DNA from: DASUPK01 sp963848955
GTDB lineage: Bacteria; Actinomycetota; Thermoleophilia; Solirubrobacterales; 70-9
Length of the DNA stretch: 64,000 nucleotides
Assembly: GCA_963848955.1 (NCBI GenBank)
Contig: CAWKFQ010000001.1
Location: 1-64,000, forward strand
Direction: 5' to 3'
This document shows positions 50,139-59,494 of the stretch, piece after piece. The notes beneath the pieces were generated by a model that ran no database searches, was not told the origin of the DNA, and was given only the letters and a program-made list of their open reading frames with translations. Both the position numbers and the translations under genes were made by a program. Positions within the stretch are counted from its first letter, which is position 1, and each line of letters opens with the position of its first letter.

Positions 50139-51452
50139 CTAGAGCGTGCTGCCGCTGTGGAGCGGATCGTTGGGCGACGTCTGCGAAGGATCGTTGACCA
50201 CCGCGCCCGGCGGCACCGGGACCGGGCCCTCGAGCAGCGGGTCGTCCGTCTCCTCCATCCATTCCCTGAGTCGACCGCGAAGCTCCTCGAGGACCTTGCC
50301 GTGGGCGGGCTCCGCGGCCAGGTTGCTCATCTCGTTCGGGTCGAGGGTCAGGTCATAGAGCTGCTCGGTGGGGACGATCTGGTCGGCCCAGCCCGCCGCC
50401 ACGAGGATCTCCTTGCTGGCGCTGTCATCGCAATTGGCGAGAACGGGATGCTGGTTGTCGTCGAAGCGGCGGATGTACTTCCAGCGCTCGGTCCGAACAG
50501 CCCGGGTCGGCTCGTAGGCGGCGTGGAAGGTGACCTCCGTGAAGATCTCTTCGTTGATCCGAGAGACCTCGTCGTGGACCAGCGGCAAAAGCGAGGAGCC
50601 CTGCAGGAAGCCTGGCTGATCGGCGCCGGCGATCTCGCAGAGGGTGGGGTAGATGTCGAGGTGGCTCACCATCGAGTCGTAGACCTTGCCGCCGGTGAAC
50701 CCGCCTGGACCGCGCATGAGCAACATGACGCCCGTGCCCCGGTCATAGAGCGTCGCCTTCGCGCCGGGGAAGGCCAGGCCATGGTCGGTCGTGCAGACGA
50801 TCAGCGTGCGCTCCGTGAGGCCGAAGTCGTGGAGCGCGTTGAGCACCGCCCCGATGCCCTGGTCGAGTGAGCGGGCGCTCGCCTTGAAGGCCGCCATGTC
50901 CCTCCGGGTGGCGGGTGTGTCGGGGAGGTTCGCCGGCGGGAGCGAGTAGAGGGAGTCCCGGACCGAGGTGGGGGCGCGGAACTGACGGTGGGTCTCGAAG
51001 AAACCGACCGAGAAGAAGAACGGCTCCGAGGCCGTCTGCAGGGCCTCGACCGAGATCGGCACCACATCCTGCGCGTGGTGGCTGTCCACCTCGATCACCT
51101 CGTCGTAGCCGATCACCGCCGGGTCCTCGGAGATGTGCTGCTCGCCGATCAGCACCGAGCGGTAGCCGACCGAGCGCAGCGGATGGACGAGGTGCTCGCC
51201 GTAGTCGTTCAGCGACCAGCCGCGGTGGGCGAGACCGAGCATGCCGTTGTTGTGGCAGTACTGCCCGGTGAGGAGCGAGGCCCGGCTGCCGGAGCAGGTC
51301 GGGGCCGCGCAGAACGCCTTCCGGAAGATCACGCCCTGGTCCGCGAGCAGCTGGATGTTCGGAGTCGGCACCTGGTAGCCGTACGGCTGCACGTAACGGC
51401 CGGTGTCGTGGGAGTGGATGTAGAGGATGTTGGGAGGGGCCGAATCGGCCAT
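50139..51452 (-). CDS. Sulfatase (heparan N-sulfatase-like), variant active-site motif
   Basis: 437 residues, no signal peptide. N-terminal NILYIHSHDTGRYVQPYGY with metal Asp; signature APTCSGSRASLLTGQYCHNN with Cys53 where most sulfatases have C-x-P-x-R; here Gly replaces the Pro. CTTDHGLAFPGAKATLYDRG and the C-terminal LYDLTLDPNEMSNLA block match SGSH-type sulfatases. Divergent from a VOC-dioxygenase-like gene 41 bp away. Confidence 0.9.
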   Translation of the reverse strand: MADSAPPNILYIHSHDTGRYVQPYGYQVPTPNIQLLADQGVIFRKAFCAAPTCSGSRASLLTGQYCHNNGMLGLAHRGWSLNDYGEHLVHPLRSVGYRSVLIGEQHISEDPAVIGYDEVIEVDSHHAQDVVPISVEALQTASEPFFFSVGFFETHRQFRAPTSVRDSLYSLPPANLPDTPATRRDMAAFKASARSLDQGIGAVLNALHDFGLTERTLIVCTTDHGLAFPGAKATLYDRGTGVMLLMRGPGGFTGGKVYDSMVSHLDIYPTLCEIAGADQPGFLQGSSLLPLVHDEVSRINEEIFTEVTFHAAYEPTRAVRTERWKYIRRFDDNQHPVLANCDDSASKEILVAAGWADQIVPTEQLYDLTLDPNEMSNLAAEPAHGKVLEELRGRLREWMEETDDPLLEGPVPVPPGAVVNDPSQTSPNDPLHSGSTL

Positions 51453-51493
51453 TTGTGTACCTTACTGGTCTAGAAACTCAAGTAGGGGCAGAG

Positions 51494-52387
51494 ATGAAGC
51501 TGAATGGCATAGATCACATCACGGGCATGACCGCCGACGGGCAGCGCTGCCTGGATTTCTACGCCGGAATCCTCGGACTCGCCTTCCTGGGGCGCGACGA
51601 GGACTTCGAGGCGCCAGGTTCGCATCTGATCCGCCTCGGCCATCAGCCCGGCCGTCCGGGCGGGGCCCTCACCTTCATCGAGGCCCCCGGCGTCGGCCGG
51701 GGCCGCCCGGGCAACGGGATGGCCCACCTCATTCGCTGGGGCGTTCGCCTCCCTGCAGCGTTGGACTACTGGACGGAACGGCTCTCGGAGGCAGGCATCG
51801 AGATCCACTCACTCGGGGCAGGCGATGAGCGCCGTCTCAGGTTCACGGATCCCGAGGGCCTCGCTCACGAGCTCGCGGTCGACGAAGCGGAGCAGGACGC
51901 CGGCTTCCCGCCCGGCTCGAGCACGATCCCGCATGAGCACGCGATCGCGCGGCTCGCCGGCGTCAGGTCGTATGGCCGGGCCACGGTGCCCAGCGCCGAC
52001 ATCCTGGCCGGGAGACTCGGCTTCCGCGTCACCGGCCCGGACAGCTACGCCATCGGTAGCGAAGAGCGGAGCTCAGACTTCGCCTTCGACGCGCCGCCGC
52101 TCGAACGAGGCCGGGTGGGCGCCGGGACGATCCACCACATCGCTTGGGCGACGGATGGGTTCCTACCGGCATGGCGCCAGCGGGTGATCGGAATGGGATG
52201 CGTGGCGACGCCGGTGATCGACCGCGGCGATTCTCGCTCGATCTACTTCCGCGAGCCCTCCGGCGTCCTCTTCGAGATCTCCGCGCCGAGCGACGTGCGA
52301 AGAGAGGGATCCGCCGAGACGGTGATCCGAACCCGGCGGATCTCGCCCAAGGTCGATCCGAGGGTTCACGTCGGCGCCCTCGGCTAG
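51494..52387 (+). CDS. Two-domain VOC protein, ring-cleaving-dioxygenase-like
   Basis: 297 residues. Two VOC modules: residues 3-130 (GIDHITGMTADGQRCLDFYA) and 145-285 (HEHAIARLAGVRSYGRATVP ... GTIHHIAWATDG ... LFEISAP). The His, His, Glu metal triad is in position (DHITG, HHIAW, FEIS). Resembles hydroquinone/catechol extradiol-type dioxygenases (MhqO/LinE group). Substrate not predictable. GGGGCAGAG before ATG 51494. Confidence 0.88.
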   Translation: MKLNGIDHITGMTADGQRCLDFYAGILGLAFLGRDEDFEAPGSHLIRLGHQPGRPGGALTFIEAPGVGRGRPGNGMAHLIRWGVRLPAALDYWTERLSEAGIEIHSLGAGDERRLRFTDPEGLAHELAVDEAEQDAGFPPGSSTIPHEHAIARLAGVRSYGRATVPSADILAGRLGFRVTGPDSYAIGSEERSSDFAFDAPPLERGRVGAGTIHHIAWATDGFLPAWRQRVIGMGCVATPVIDRGDSRSIYFREPSGVLFEISAPSDVRREGSAETVIRTRRISPKVDPRVHVGALG

Positions 52388-52464
52388 CGGCCAGTCGACC
52401 CTCTAGTCTCTCGCGGGACCGGGGAGGGTCCGACTCAGTGGAGGGCTATTTGACGGGCTGGCCC

Positions 52465-53364
52465 GTGAGCAGAGCCAATCGATGCCGCGCCCGGTGGCCG
52501 TTCGCCGCCGCGGTCTCCCTCGCCGTGATCACCGCGATGGTGACTGCGGTCCCGGCCGGGGCGGCGGTGACGCTCGGCCAGCTCGCACCCACCCCGCCGT
52601 CACCCGACTGCTCGGCGACGTCTCCACCCGGCGTCGACTATCTGCAGCCCAGCATCACCGGCGGCAACCTCTACATCGCACGGCAGGCCGGCACGATCAC
52701 GTCCTGGTCGACCCGGTCCTCCGGCGGCGGCGCGACCTACGTCTTCAAGATCTTCCGCAGGACGAGCGATCCCGATGTCTTCCAGGTGACCGCCCAGGGG
52801 CCGTCGCGCATCCTCACCTCGGGGATCAATACGGTGCCCGTCAGCATCGCGGTTCGCTCCGGAGACATGATCGGGATCAACGAGAGCGGGGGTGCGAACT
52901 CGTGCACGTTCTCGCAGCCCGGCGACGGGGTGCTCACCCGCGGGGGCAGCCTCTCTGACGGCGCCTCGGGCACGTTCGCCCCGCAGAACAACGTCCGGCT
53001 CAACCTCTCGGCCTCGCTCGTTCCCTCCAACGACTTCAGCATCGCCGCCATCACGCCTGACCGCAAGCGGGGGTCGGCGACCGTGATCGTCAACGTCTCC
53101 AACCCCGGTGTCGTGACGATGTCGGGCAAGGGGGTGAAGAAGGGGCACATCTCGAAGAACGTCGCCGTCGCCGGGACGGTCCAGTTTCAGATCGCCTCGG
53201 CCGGAGCCAAGAGACGGAAGCTCGACAAGACCGGGAGCGTGGGGCTGAGCCCGACGTTGACCTTCTTCCCGAGCGGCGGGGACTCGGCCAGCAGGCTCTT
53301 CACGGTGAAATTGAAGAAGCGACGAGCTCGGCCGCCCGTGTTGGGCCGTCCCACTCCGCAATAG
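52465..53364 (+). CDS. Secreted protein, function unknown
   Basis: 299 residues from GTG 52465; GTG 52438 is an in-frame alternative. Signal peptide RWPFAAAVSLAVITAMVTAV with AGA cleavage. The mature part is beta-rich: DYLQPSITGGNLYIARQAGT, VPVSIAVRSGDMIGINESGG and a Lys-rich C-terminus (FTVKLKKRRARPP) with a RKLDKTGSVGLSPTLTFF segment. No catalytic motif. Similar secreted beta proteins are frequent in Thermoleophilia (recollection, not verified). Confidence 0.75.
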   Translation: MSRANRCRARWPFAAAVSLAVITAMVTAVPAGAAVTLGQLAPTPPSPDCSATSPPGVDYLQPSITGGNLYIARQAGTITSWSTRSSGGGATYVFKIFRRTSDPDVFQVTAQGPSRILTSGINTVPVSIAVRSGDMIGINESGGANSCTFSQPGDGVLTRGGSLSDGASGTFAPQNNVRLNLSASLVPSNDFSIAAITPDRKRGSATVIVNVSNPGVVTMSGKGVKKGHISKNVAVAGTVQFQIASAGAKRRKLDKTGSVGLSPTLTFFPSGGDSASRLFTVKLKKRRARPPVLGRPTPQ

Positions 53365-53376
53365 ACTGGCGCCCGC

Positions 53377-56300
53377 ATGAACCGTCGCGCGATTCTTGCG
53401 GGGCTCCTGGCGGTTGGGCTCATCGTCCTGGTGGTGGTGCTGGCCAGCTCCGGGGGTGATGGGCAGGAGACCGAGATCACCCAGGGGAAGCCGTTCACCG
53501 GCAGCTCATCCGTGACGCGCAGCGTCGCCTCGATCGCCGCCAGCCAGCGATATCTGGATCGCCATCCGGAGATCGAGCGCCGGGCCGAGCGTGAGGCGGC
53601 CGCCGAGGAGGCGGCCCGCGAGCAGGCCGGTGAGGCCGAGCAGGGCGAGGAGGGTGAGGCCGAGCAGGGCGAGGAGGGGGAGGCCGAGCAGGGCGAGGAG
53701 GGTGAGGCCGAGCAGGGCGAGGAGGAGGCGGGCGGCGAGCGGCCGCTGGCCGCCGCGCCCGGGGACGCGCCGCTGGAAACCGACATTCGCGAGAAGCCGG
53801 AGCCGGGAGAGGAGACCGGCCCCTCGAGGCAGCCGGGGCCGCCTGCCCCTCAGGCACGCATCGGCAAGGCCGCGATTGGGCCGAGGTCGTCGTTCTCGGA
53901 GGGCACTTCGTTCTTGGGCGCGGACAGCATCGACTCCGGCTTCATTCCCCCCGACTCGATGGGCGCCGTCGGCCCCAGCCAGATCCTCGTGTTCGTCAAC
54001 GGTCGCATCAGGCTCTTCGACAAGCAGGGGAACCCCGACCCCAACCTGGACGTGACCGACTCGGCGTTCTGGGATTCGGTTCTCCCCAACGGGGTGGAGC
54101 CGACCGACCCGGGGGTCGAGTACGACCGCCTGTCCGAGCGCTGGATCGTCTCCGGGATCGACACCCAGAACACCGACAACCAGGTGATGCTTGCTGTCAG
54201 CGACGGACCGACGATCACCGACGAGACCAGCTTCGATTTCTTCGCGTTCGACGAGTCCGATCCGCTCCCGCAGCCGGCTCCCGCCCGGTTTGCGGACTAC
54301 CCGCAGCTCGCGGTCGACAACAACGCGATCTACATCGGAGTGAACGAGTTCACCTCGAGCAGCGGCTCGTTCACGGGGCACGAACCTCTACGTGATCCGC
54401 AAGTCGAGCGTGATGGGCCCGATGCCGTCGATCGTCGCGACCGGGTTCCGGACCGTTGACGGCGCTTCCGCTCAGGGACCGGACAGCCCGCAGCCCGCCG
54501 TGACCGCGGACCCCAGCATCGCCGCCGGCTACGTCGTGGGACCCGACAATCAGATCGCGAACCGGATCGATGTGCGGCGGATAACCGACCCGGGCGGCAC
54601 GCCCGCGATCTCGGCGAACCTCGTAGTCCCCGTCCCGGGCACCGCCCAGCCTTTGCCAGTCCCCGCCCTCGGCACGACGGGCGGCCTCGACGCCCTGGAC
54701 GATCGCTTCTTCGGGGCGATGATCGCCAGGGAACCCGATGGCTCGGATTCGCTCTGGACTGCCCACAACATCCTCGTCAACGCGACCGGAGTGGGCAATA
54801 GCGGCGGCGACCGGGACGCGGCCCGCTGGTACCAGCTCGGGGACCTGAGCTCCGATCCACCGAGCCTGGTCCAGTCCGGGGACCCTCTTCGACACGGCCG
54901 CCTCCAATCCACGCTTCTTCTGGATGCCCTCGATCGCGATGAACGGCCAGGGGCATGCGTCGCTGAACGCGAGCACCGCCGGCAACGGGCGCCGGGCGGA
55001 GGTGGCGGGCTCCGGCCGGCTGGCCAGCGATCCACTCGGCACGACCCAGGCATTCGACCTGATCCAGCCGAGCAACAACGGCTACAACCTCGGAGCGTCG
55101 GCTCCCCGTAGGTGGGGGGACTACTCGCAGACAGTCGTCGATCCAACCGACAACCAGACCTTCTGGACGTTCCAGGAGTACACCTCGGCCCAGAACGTCT
55201 GGGGGGTGCGGGTCATCCAGCTGAAGGCGCCGCCTCCAGCCGTTCCGGCGGACGCTTCGCCCGACACGGTACCGATCGACACCGATCCCCATCCGGTCCA
55301 GATCACGGGCATCCTGACCGGTGGCGCGGGCTTCTTCGACCCCACCGATCCCGGCCCGCCGTTTCCGGACTACGAGCACATCTCCGCGACGGTCAGCAAC
55401 GACGTCATCGTCAACGACGTCACCGTCACCGATCCGACTCACCTCACGCTCGACCTCGACACGTCCGCGGCCACGCCCGGGGTCGCCTCGGTCACGATCA
55501 CGAACCCCGACGGGCAATCCACCGGTTGCTCGCATGCGCTGATCATCGGGAGCGATGCGACGCCCGCCGCGACGCCGAATCCGCAGGGAACGAGCCCTCC
55601 ATCCCCCGCCAACAACAACACCCCGACGGTCTTCGGATCAGGCGCCGACTGCGGCTCCGACGTCAGCATCTACGCCGATGACCCGACCTGCATGACGACC
55701 CCCGTGATGAGCGGGTCGGCGACCGCCTTCGCCTCTCCGGGGATCCCGGTGAGCGTCGCAGACGATTCCTCCACCGATTTCTACGCGCAGGCGACCAGCG
55801 TGGCCAACGTCCCCTCCGCCTGCTCCCCGACCGCGGTGACCTACGTCGAGGACTCCACGCCGCCCCAGGTGACCGTGGACTCCGGCCCGACCGGGACGAT
55901 CACCGATCAGACGCCGACCTTCACCTTCAGTGGCAGCGACACGATCGGTCCGGTCACCTTCAGGTGCTCGATCGATACGGGCACCCCGACCTTCCGTGCC
56001 TGTTCAGGCCCGGGCGACAGCGACACTCCGGCGGCCCCGCTCGCCGACGGCTCCTACACCTTCAGGGTCCAGGCGAGCGACGGCGCCGCCAACTCCTCGA
56101 TCGCGACGCGCTCGTTCTCGGTCCAGGTACCCAACCCCCCACCGGCTCCGACGCTGCCGGAGACGACGATCACCAAGGGGCCGAAGAAGACGCAGAAGAT
56201 CCGTCCGAAATTCAAGTTCACCTCCAGCGACCCGAGCGCCACCTTCCAGTGCAAGCTCGACAAGCGCAAGTTCGCGCCCTGCGCGTCGCCCTTCAAGACG

Positions 56301-56408
56301 CCCAAGCTCCGTCCGGGCAAGCACAGGCTGCAGGTGAGGGCCGTTGGGGCCGGCGGAACCGACCCCACACCTGCTGTCAGGAAGTTCCGGATCCTTCCGC
56401 CGGCCTGA
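53377..56408 (+). CDS. Large secreted protein with Glu-rich repeats and terminal Cys-framed domain (two frameshifts)
   Basis: About 1010 residues when extra G bases near 54376 and 54890 are ignored. Signal/anchor AILAGLLAVGLIVLVVVLAS; Glu/Ala linker with GEAEQGEE repeats; a beta-propeller-like part (DSGFIPPDSMGAVGPSQILV, GVEYDRLSERWIVSGID); an IPT-like segment; then a domain SSDPSATFQCKLDKRKFAPC with paired Cys and RPGKHRLQVRAVG, of a type common at the ends of Thermoleophilia surface proteins. Likely cell-surface or secreted. No enzyme motif seen. Confidence 0.8.
53629..53724 (+). repeat. 24-bp tandem repeat, four copies (GEAEQGEE)
   Basis: Four in-frame units from residue 85 on, with only single synonymous changes. 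Acidic low-complexity linker in the large secreted protein. Confidence 0.9.
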
Positions 56409-56413
56409 GGAAA

Positions 56414-56487
56414 TCGGGGCGCCCGGATTTGAACCGGGGACCTCACCGACCCGAACGGTGCGCGCTACCAGGCTGCGCCACGCCCCG
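56414..56487 (-). tRNA. tRNA-Pro (anticodon CGG)
   Basis: 74 nt on the minus strand. Acceptor CGGGGCG pairs with CGCCCCG and the discriminator is A. D arm GCGCAGCCTGGTAGCGC, anticodon stem CACCG/CGGTG with loop TTCGGGT (anticodon CGG), T arm CCCGG-TTCAAAT-CCGGG. CCA is not encoded. Reads CCG codons, among the commonest Pro codons here. Confidence 0.95.
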
Positions 56488-56534
56488 AGAGCGCCAAGGA
56501 TAGAGGCGCGTGCGCCAGGGGGTCGTCCACCGGA

Positions 56535-56540
56535 TAGCGT
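56535..56540 (+). promoter_or_regulatory. -10 box of the NTF2-like gene
   Basis: TAGCGT ends 6 nt before the GTG at 56547; no ribosome site. Fits the leaderless pattern of the window. Confidence 0.4.
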
Positions 56541-56546
56541 TGGATC

Positions 56547-57008
56547 GTGGCCGACAACGCCAGCGTGATCCGGGAGCTGTACGAGGCGCTCGACCGCCAC
56601 GACGGGGAAACGATGGCCCGGCAGTACGCGCCGGACGCCCGCTTCAAGGACCCCGCCTTCGGCGAGCTGAGCGGAACGGAGGCGGGTGACATGTGGCGCA
56701 TGCTCACGGGCCGCGCCGAGGACCTGAAGGTCGAGCTCCCCGAGCACTCGGCCGACGGCGATGCGGGTACCGCCCACTGGATCGCCACCTACACCTTCAG
56801 CACCGGCCGGCCGGTGGTCAACGACATCCATGCCCGGTTTCGCTTTCGAGACGGGCTGATCGTCGATCACGAGGACTCGTTCTCGTTCTGGGGGTGGGCT
56901 CGCCAGGCACTCGGTCCACCAGGGGTGATACTCGGGCTTCCGCCGATGAACCTGTTGGTCCGCAGGCGCGCCCGGGGCGACCTCGCCGAGTTCCGCGAGG
57001 AGCGTTGA
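56547..57008 (+). CDS. SnoaL/NTF2-like protein
   Basis: 153 residues. VIRELYEALDRHDGETMARQ, DARFKDPAFGEL and IHARFRFRDGLIVDHEDSF form the cone-shaped NTF2-like fold (SnoaL-like family). Catalytic role not predictable. Lies 7 bases upstream of a patatin gene; the two are probably one transcript. Confidence 0.82.
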   Translation: MADNASVIRELYEALDRHDGETMARQYAPDARFKDPAFGELSGTEAGDMWRMLTGRAEDLKVELPEHSADGDAGTAHWIATYTFSTGRPVVNDIHARFRFRDGLIVDHEDSFSFWGWARQALGPPGVILGLPPMNLLVRRRARGDLAEFREER

Positions 57009-57015
57009 GCGGCCG

Positions 57016-58113
57016 GTGGCCGCCGCCGGGGACCTGACGAGCCAGCCGGACCGTTTCCGAGTGCTGTCGATAGATGGCGGCGGCATTCGCGGCCTGATCG
57101 CGGCGCGGGTGATCGCTCGCCTCGAGGAGCTGATCAGCGCCGAGGCCGGGGAGGAGCGGCGCCTCGCCGACTGCTTCCACATGTTCGCCGGGACCTCGAC
57201 CGGCGGCCTGCTCGCACTTGGGCTGACGGTGCCCGATCCAGACGACCCCACCCGGCCGCGGTTGAGCGGCGCGGACCTCGTGGAGCTCTACATGAGCGAA
57301 GGGCCGCGGATCTTCGGCGACACGCTGCACAAGCTGATCAGCCTCGGGGGCTGGATCGCTCCGAAGCACTCGGAGGCGCGGCTCGAGCGGGCGCTGCGCG
57401 AGAGGTTCGGCGACGTCAGGCTCAGGGACGCCCTCCGAGAGCTGATCGTCACCTCCTACGACATGAACGAGCCCGGTCCCCACTTCTTCAAGCGGTGGCG
57501 TGCCCGTGAGTCGAACGACCGTGACGTGGCGATGGTCGACGTCGGGCTCGCCACGTCAGCCGCGCCGACCTACTTCCCCTCGCACGGCCTCGGCGGCCGG
57601 GCTCTCGTAGACGGCGGCCTGTTCGCCGCCAATCCATCGGTCGCCGCCGTGGTCGAGGCGCTGAAGCGCCGCGATGAGGAGCCCCGCGACCTGGGTGCCG
57701 GCGAGCTGCTGCTGGTCTCGCTCGGGACGGGTCAGCACGAAACCGGCCACGCACAGTCCCAGGTCCGGCGCTGGGGCCGGATCGGCTGGATCCTCCCCCG
57801 GCGCCAGGATCCCGCCCTGATCGCCGCGTTCCTCGATGGCCAGTCGGATGCGGCCGATCATTGGGTCGAGATCCTGCTCAACCACGAGCCCGGGAAGGCG
57901 GCCCTAGACCCGGTCTCACAGGGTGCTGGGCCCCGCTACTTCCGCTTCCAGACGAAGCTGAGCGTGAGCACGCCGCTCGACGACGCCCGGCCACAGGCCC
58001 TGAGCCAGCTGAACGACGCGGCCGACCGGCTGCTCGCGGAAGAGGACGACCGTCTGCGCGAGCTGGTGCGCCGGCTCGTCCGGGGTACGCCCCTGCCCGC
58101 CCAGGCGGCCTAG
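57016..58113 (+). CDS. Patatin-like phospholipase, plant-patatin/CapV-like subfamily
   Basis: 365 residues. Oxyanion motif DGGGIRG (20-26), nucleophile GTSTGG with Ser61, and the Asp of RALVDGGLFAANPSVAA. This GTSTGG/DGGGIRG combination is of the plant patatin and CBASS-CapV type rather than the GTSAG type at 41.8 kb. No cyclic-nucleotide synthase gene is nearby, so a defence role is not supported. The TAG shares CTAG with the convergent TVP38 gene. Confidence 0.9.
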   Translation: MAAAGDLTSQPDRFRVLSIDGGGIRGLIAARVIARLEELISAEAGEERRLADCFHMFAGTSTGGLLALGLTVPDPDDPTRPRLSGADLVELYMSEGPRIFGDTLHKLISLGGWIAPKHSEARLERALRERFGDVRLRDALRELIVTSYDMNEPGPHFFKRWRARESNDRDVAMVDVGLATSAAPTYFPSHGLGGRALVDGGLFAANPSVAAVVEALKRRDEEPRDLGAGELLLVSLGTGQHETGHAQSQVRRWGRIGWILPRRQDPALIAAFLDGQSDAADHWVEILLNHEPGKAALDPVSQGAGPRYFRFQTKLSVSTPLDDARPQALSQLNDAADRLLAEEDDRLRELVRRLVRGTPLPAQAA

Positions 58114-58841
58114 CTCTTCTCGGGCTCCGGGCGGGCTTCGGGCTTGGGCGCCGGATGTTCACCCGCGGCTTTGGGGATCAGGTAGCGGATGCCCAGGATG
58201 CAGAGCAGCAGGCCGATGCCGCCGATCCACAGGATCGGGTCCTCTGCGGAGAAGCCCTCCAGCCTGCTCCCCAGGTAGGTGAAGTACGCGGTGATCGGCG
58301 CGTAGCCCACCGCGGTGGTCCAGGTAAACCGCACGATCGGGACCCGGGCTGCACCGCAGACGTAGCCCATCAGGCTGAACGGCAGAATGGGGATCAGCCG
58401 GATGCCGATCAGCACGATCACGCCACCGCGATTGATCAAATCCTCTGCGCGCCGAAAGCGCTCCTCGCCGGCCACGCGGTAGAGCAGCGGCCTGGCGAAG
58501 TGCCTGCCCACGGCGTAGGAGGCGAGAGCAGACACGATCCAGCAGCCCATCACCAGCGGGAAACCGACCCCGAACCCAAAGACGTAGCCAGCCGCCGCGT
58601 CGAGTATCTCGGCCGGATACCAGACGATCACGTGCACGAGCGAGAGCCAGAGGACCAGTAGGGGGCCGGAGGCGCTGTCGCCGAGGTCGTGACGAACCTG
58701 CTCGGTGTTGCCGTGGAACGCGTCGCTGACGGCGTCGCGCAGCGACGGTACCGCCACCGCCACCGCCACCCCGATCAGAATGCCGGTCAGTGTCACGGCG
58801 ACGCCGGTCCAGGTTCCTCCGCCAGGCGGGCCGCTGCGCAC
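58110..58841 (-). CDS. TVP38/TMEM64 (DedA-superfamily) membrane protein
   Basis: 243 residues from GTG 58841. Membrane helices including GVAVTLTGILIGVAVAVAVP and the family core AAGYVFGFGVGFPLVMGCWI, then GGVIVLIGIRLIPILPFSLM. DedA-superfamily members act in lipid flipping and membrane homeostasis. The GTG is chosen over 58940 because TAATCT (58854-58849) lies 7 nt upstream and the sequence before it is not membrane-like. Confidence 0.88.
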   Translation of the reverse strand: MRSGPPGGGTWTGVAVTLTGILIGVAVAVAVPSLRDAVSDAFHGNTEQVRHDLGDSASGPLLVLWLSLVHVIVWYPAEILDAAAGYVFGFGVGFPLVMGCWIVSALASYAVGRHFARPLLYRVAGEERFRRAEDLINRGGVIVLIGIRLIPILPFSLMGYVCGAARVPIVRFTWTTAVGYAPITAYFTYLGSRLEGFSAEDPILWIGGIGLLLCILGIRYLIPKAAGEHPAPKPEARPEPEKS

Positions 58842-58848
58842 GACCGTT

Positions 58849-58854
58849 AGATTA
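58849..58854 (-). promoter_or_regulatory. -10 box of the TVP38 gene
   Basis: TAATCT on the minus strand, 7 nt before the GTG; leaderless. It sits back-to-back with sodA, whose ATG is 34 bp away on the other strand. Confidence 0.45.
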
Positions 58855-58888
58855 GAAGCACCCGTCACCAAGACCCTAAGGAGGGCAG

Positions 58889-59490
<602 letters not shown>

Positions 59491-59494
<4 letters not shown>

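Noticed and set aside
56414..56487. Integration site with a mobile element at tRNA-Pro
   Set aside because: No integrase gene and no repeat of the tRNA 3' end were seen on either side.
57016..58113. CBASS-type anti-phage system based on a CapV-like patatin
   Set aside because: No cyclic-oligonucleotide synthase, Cap2/Cap3 or other defence gene lies nearby; neighbours are an NTF2-like gene, tRNA-Pro and TVP38.
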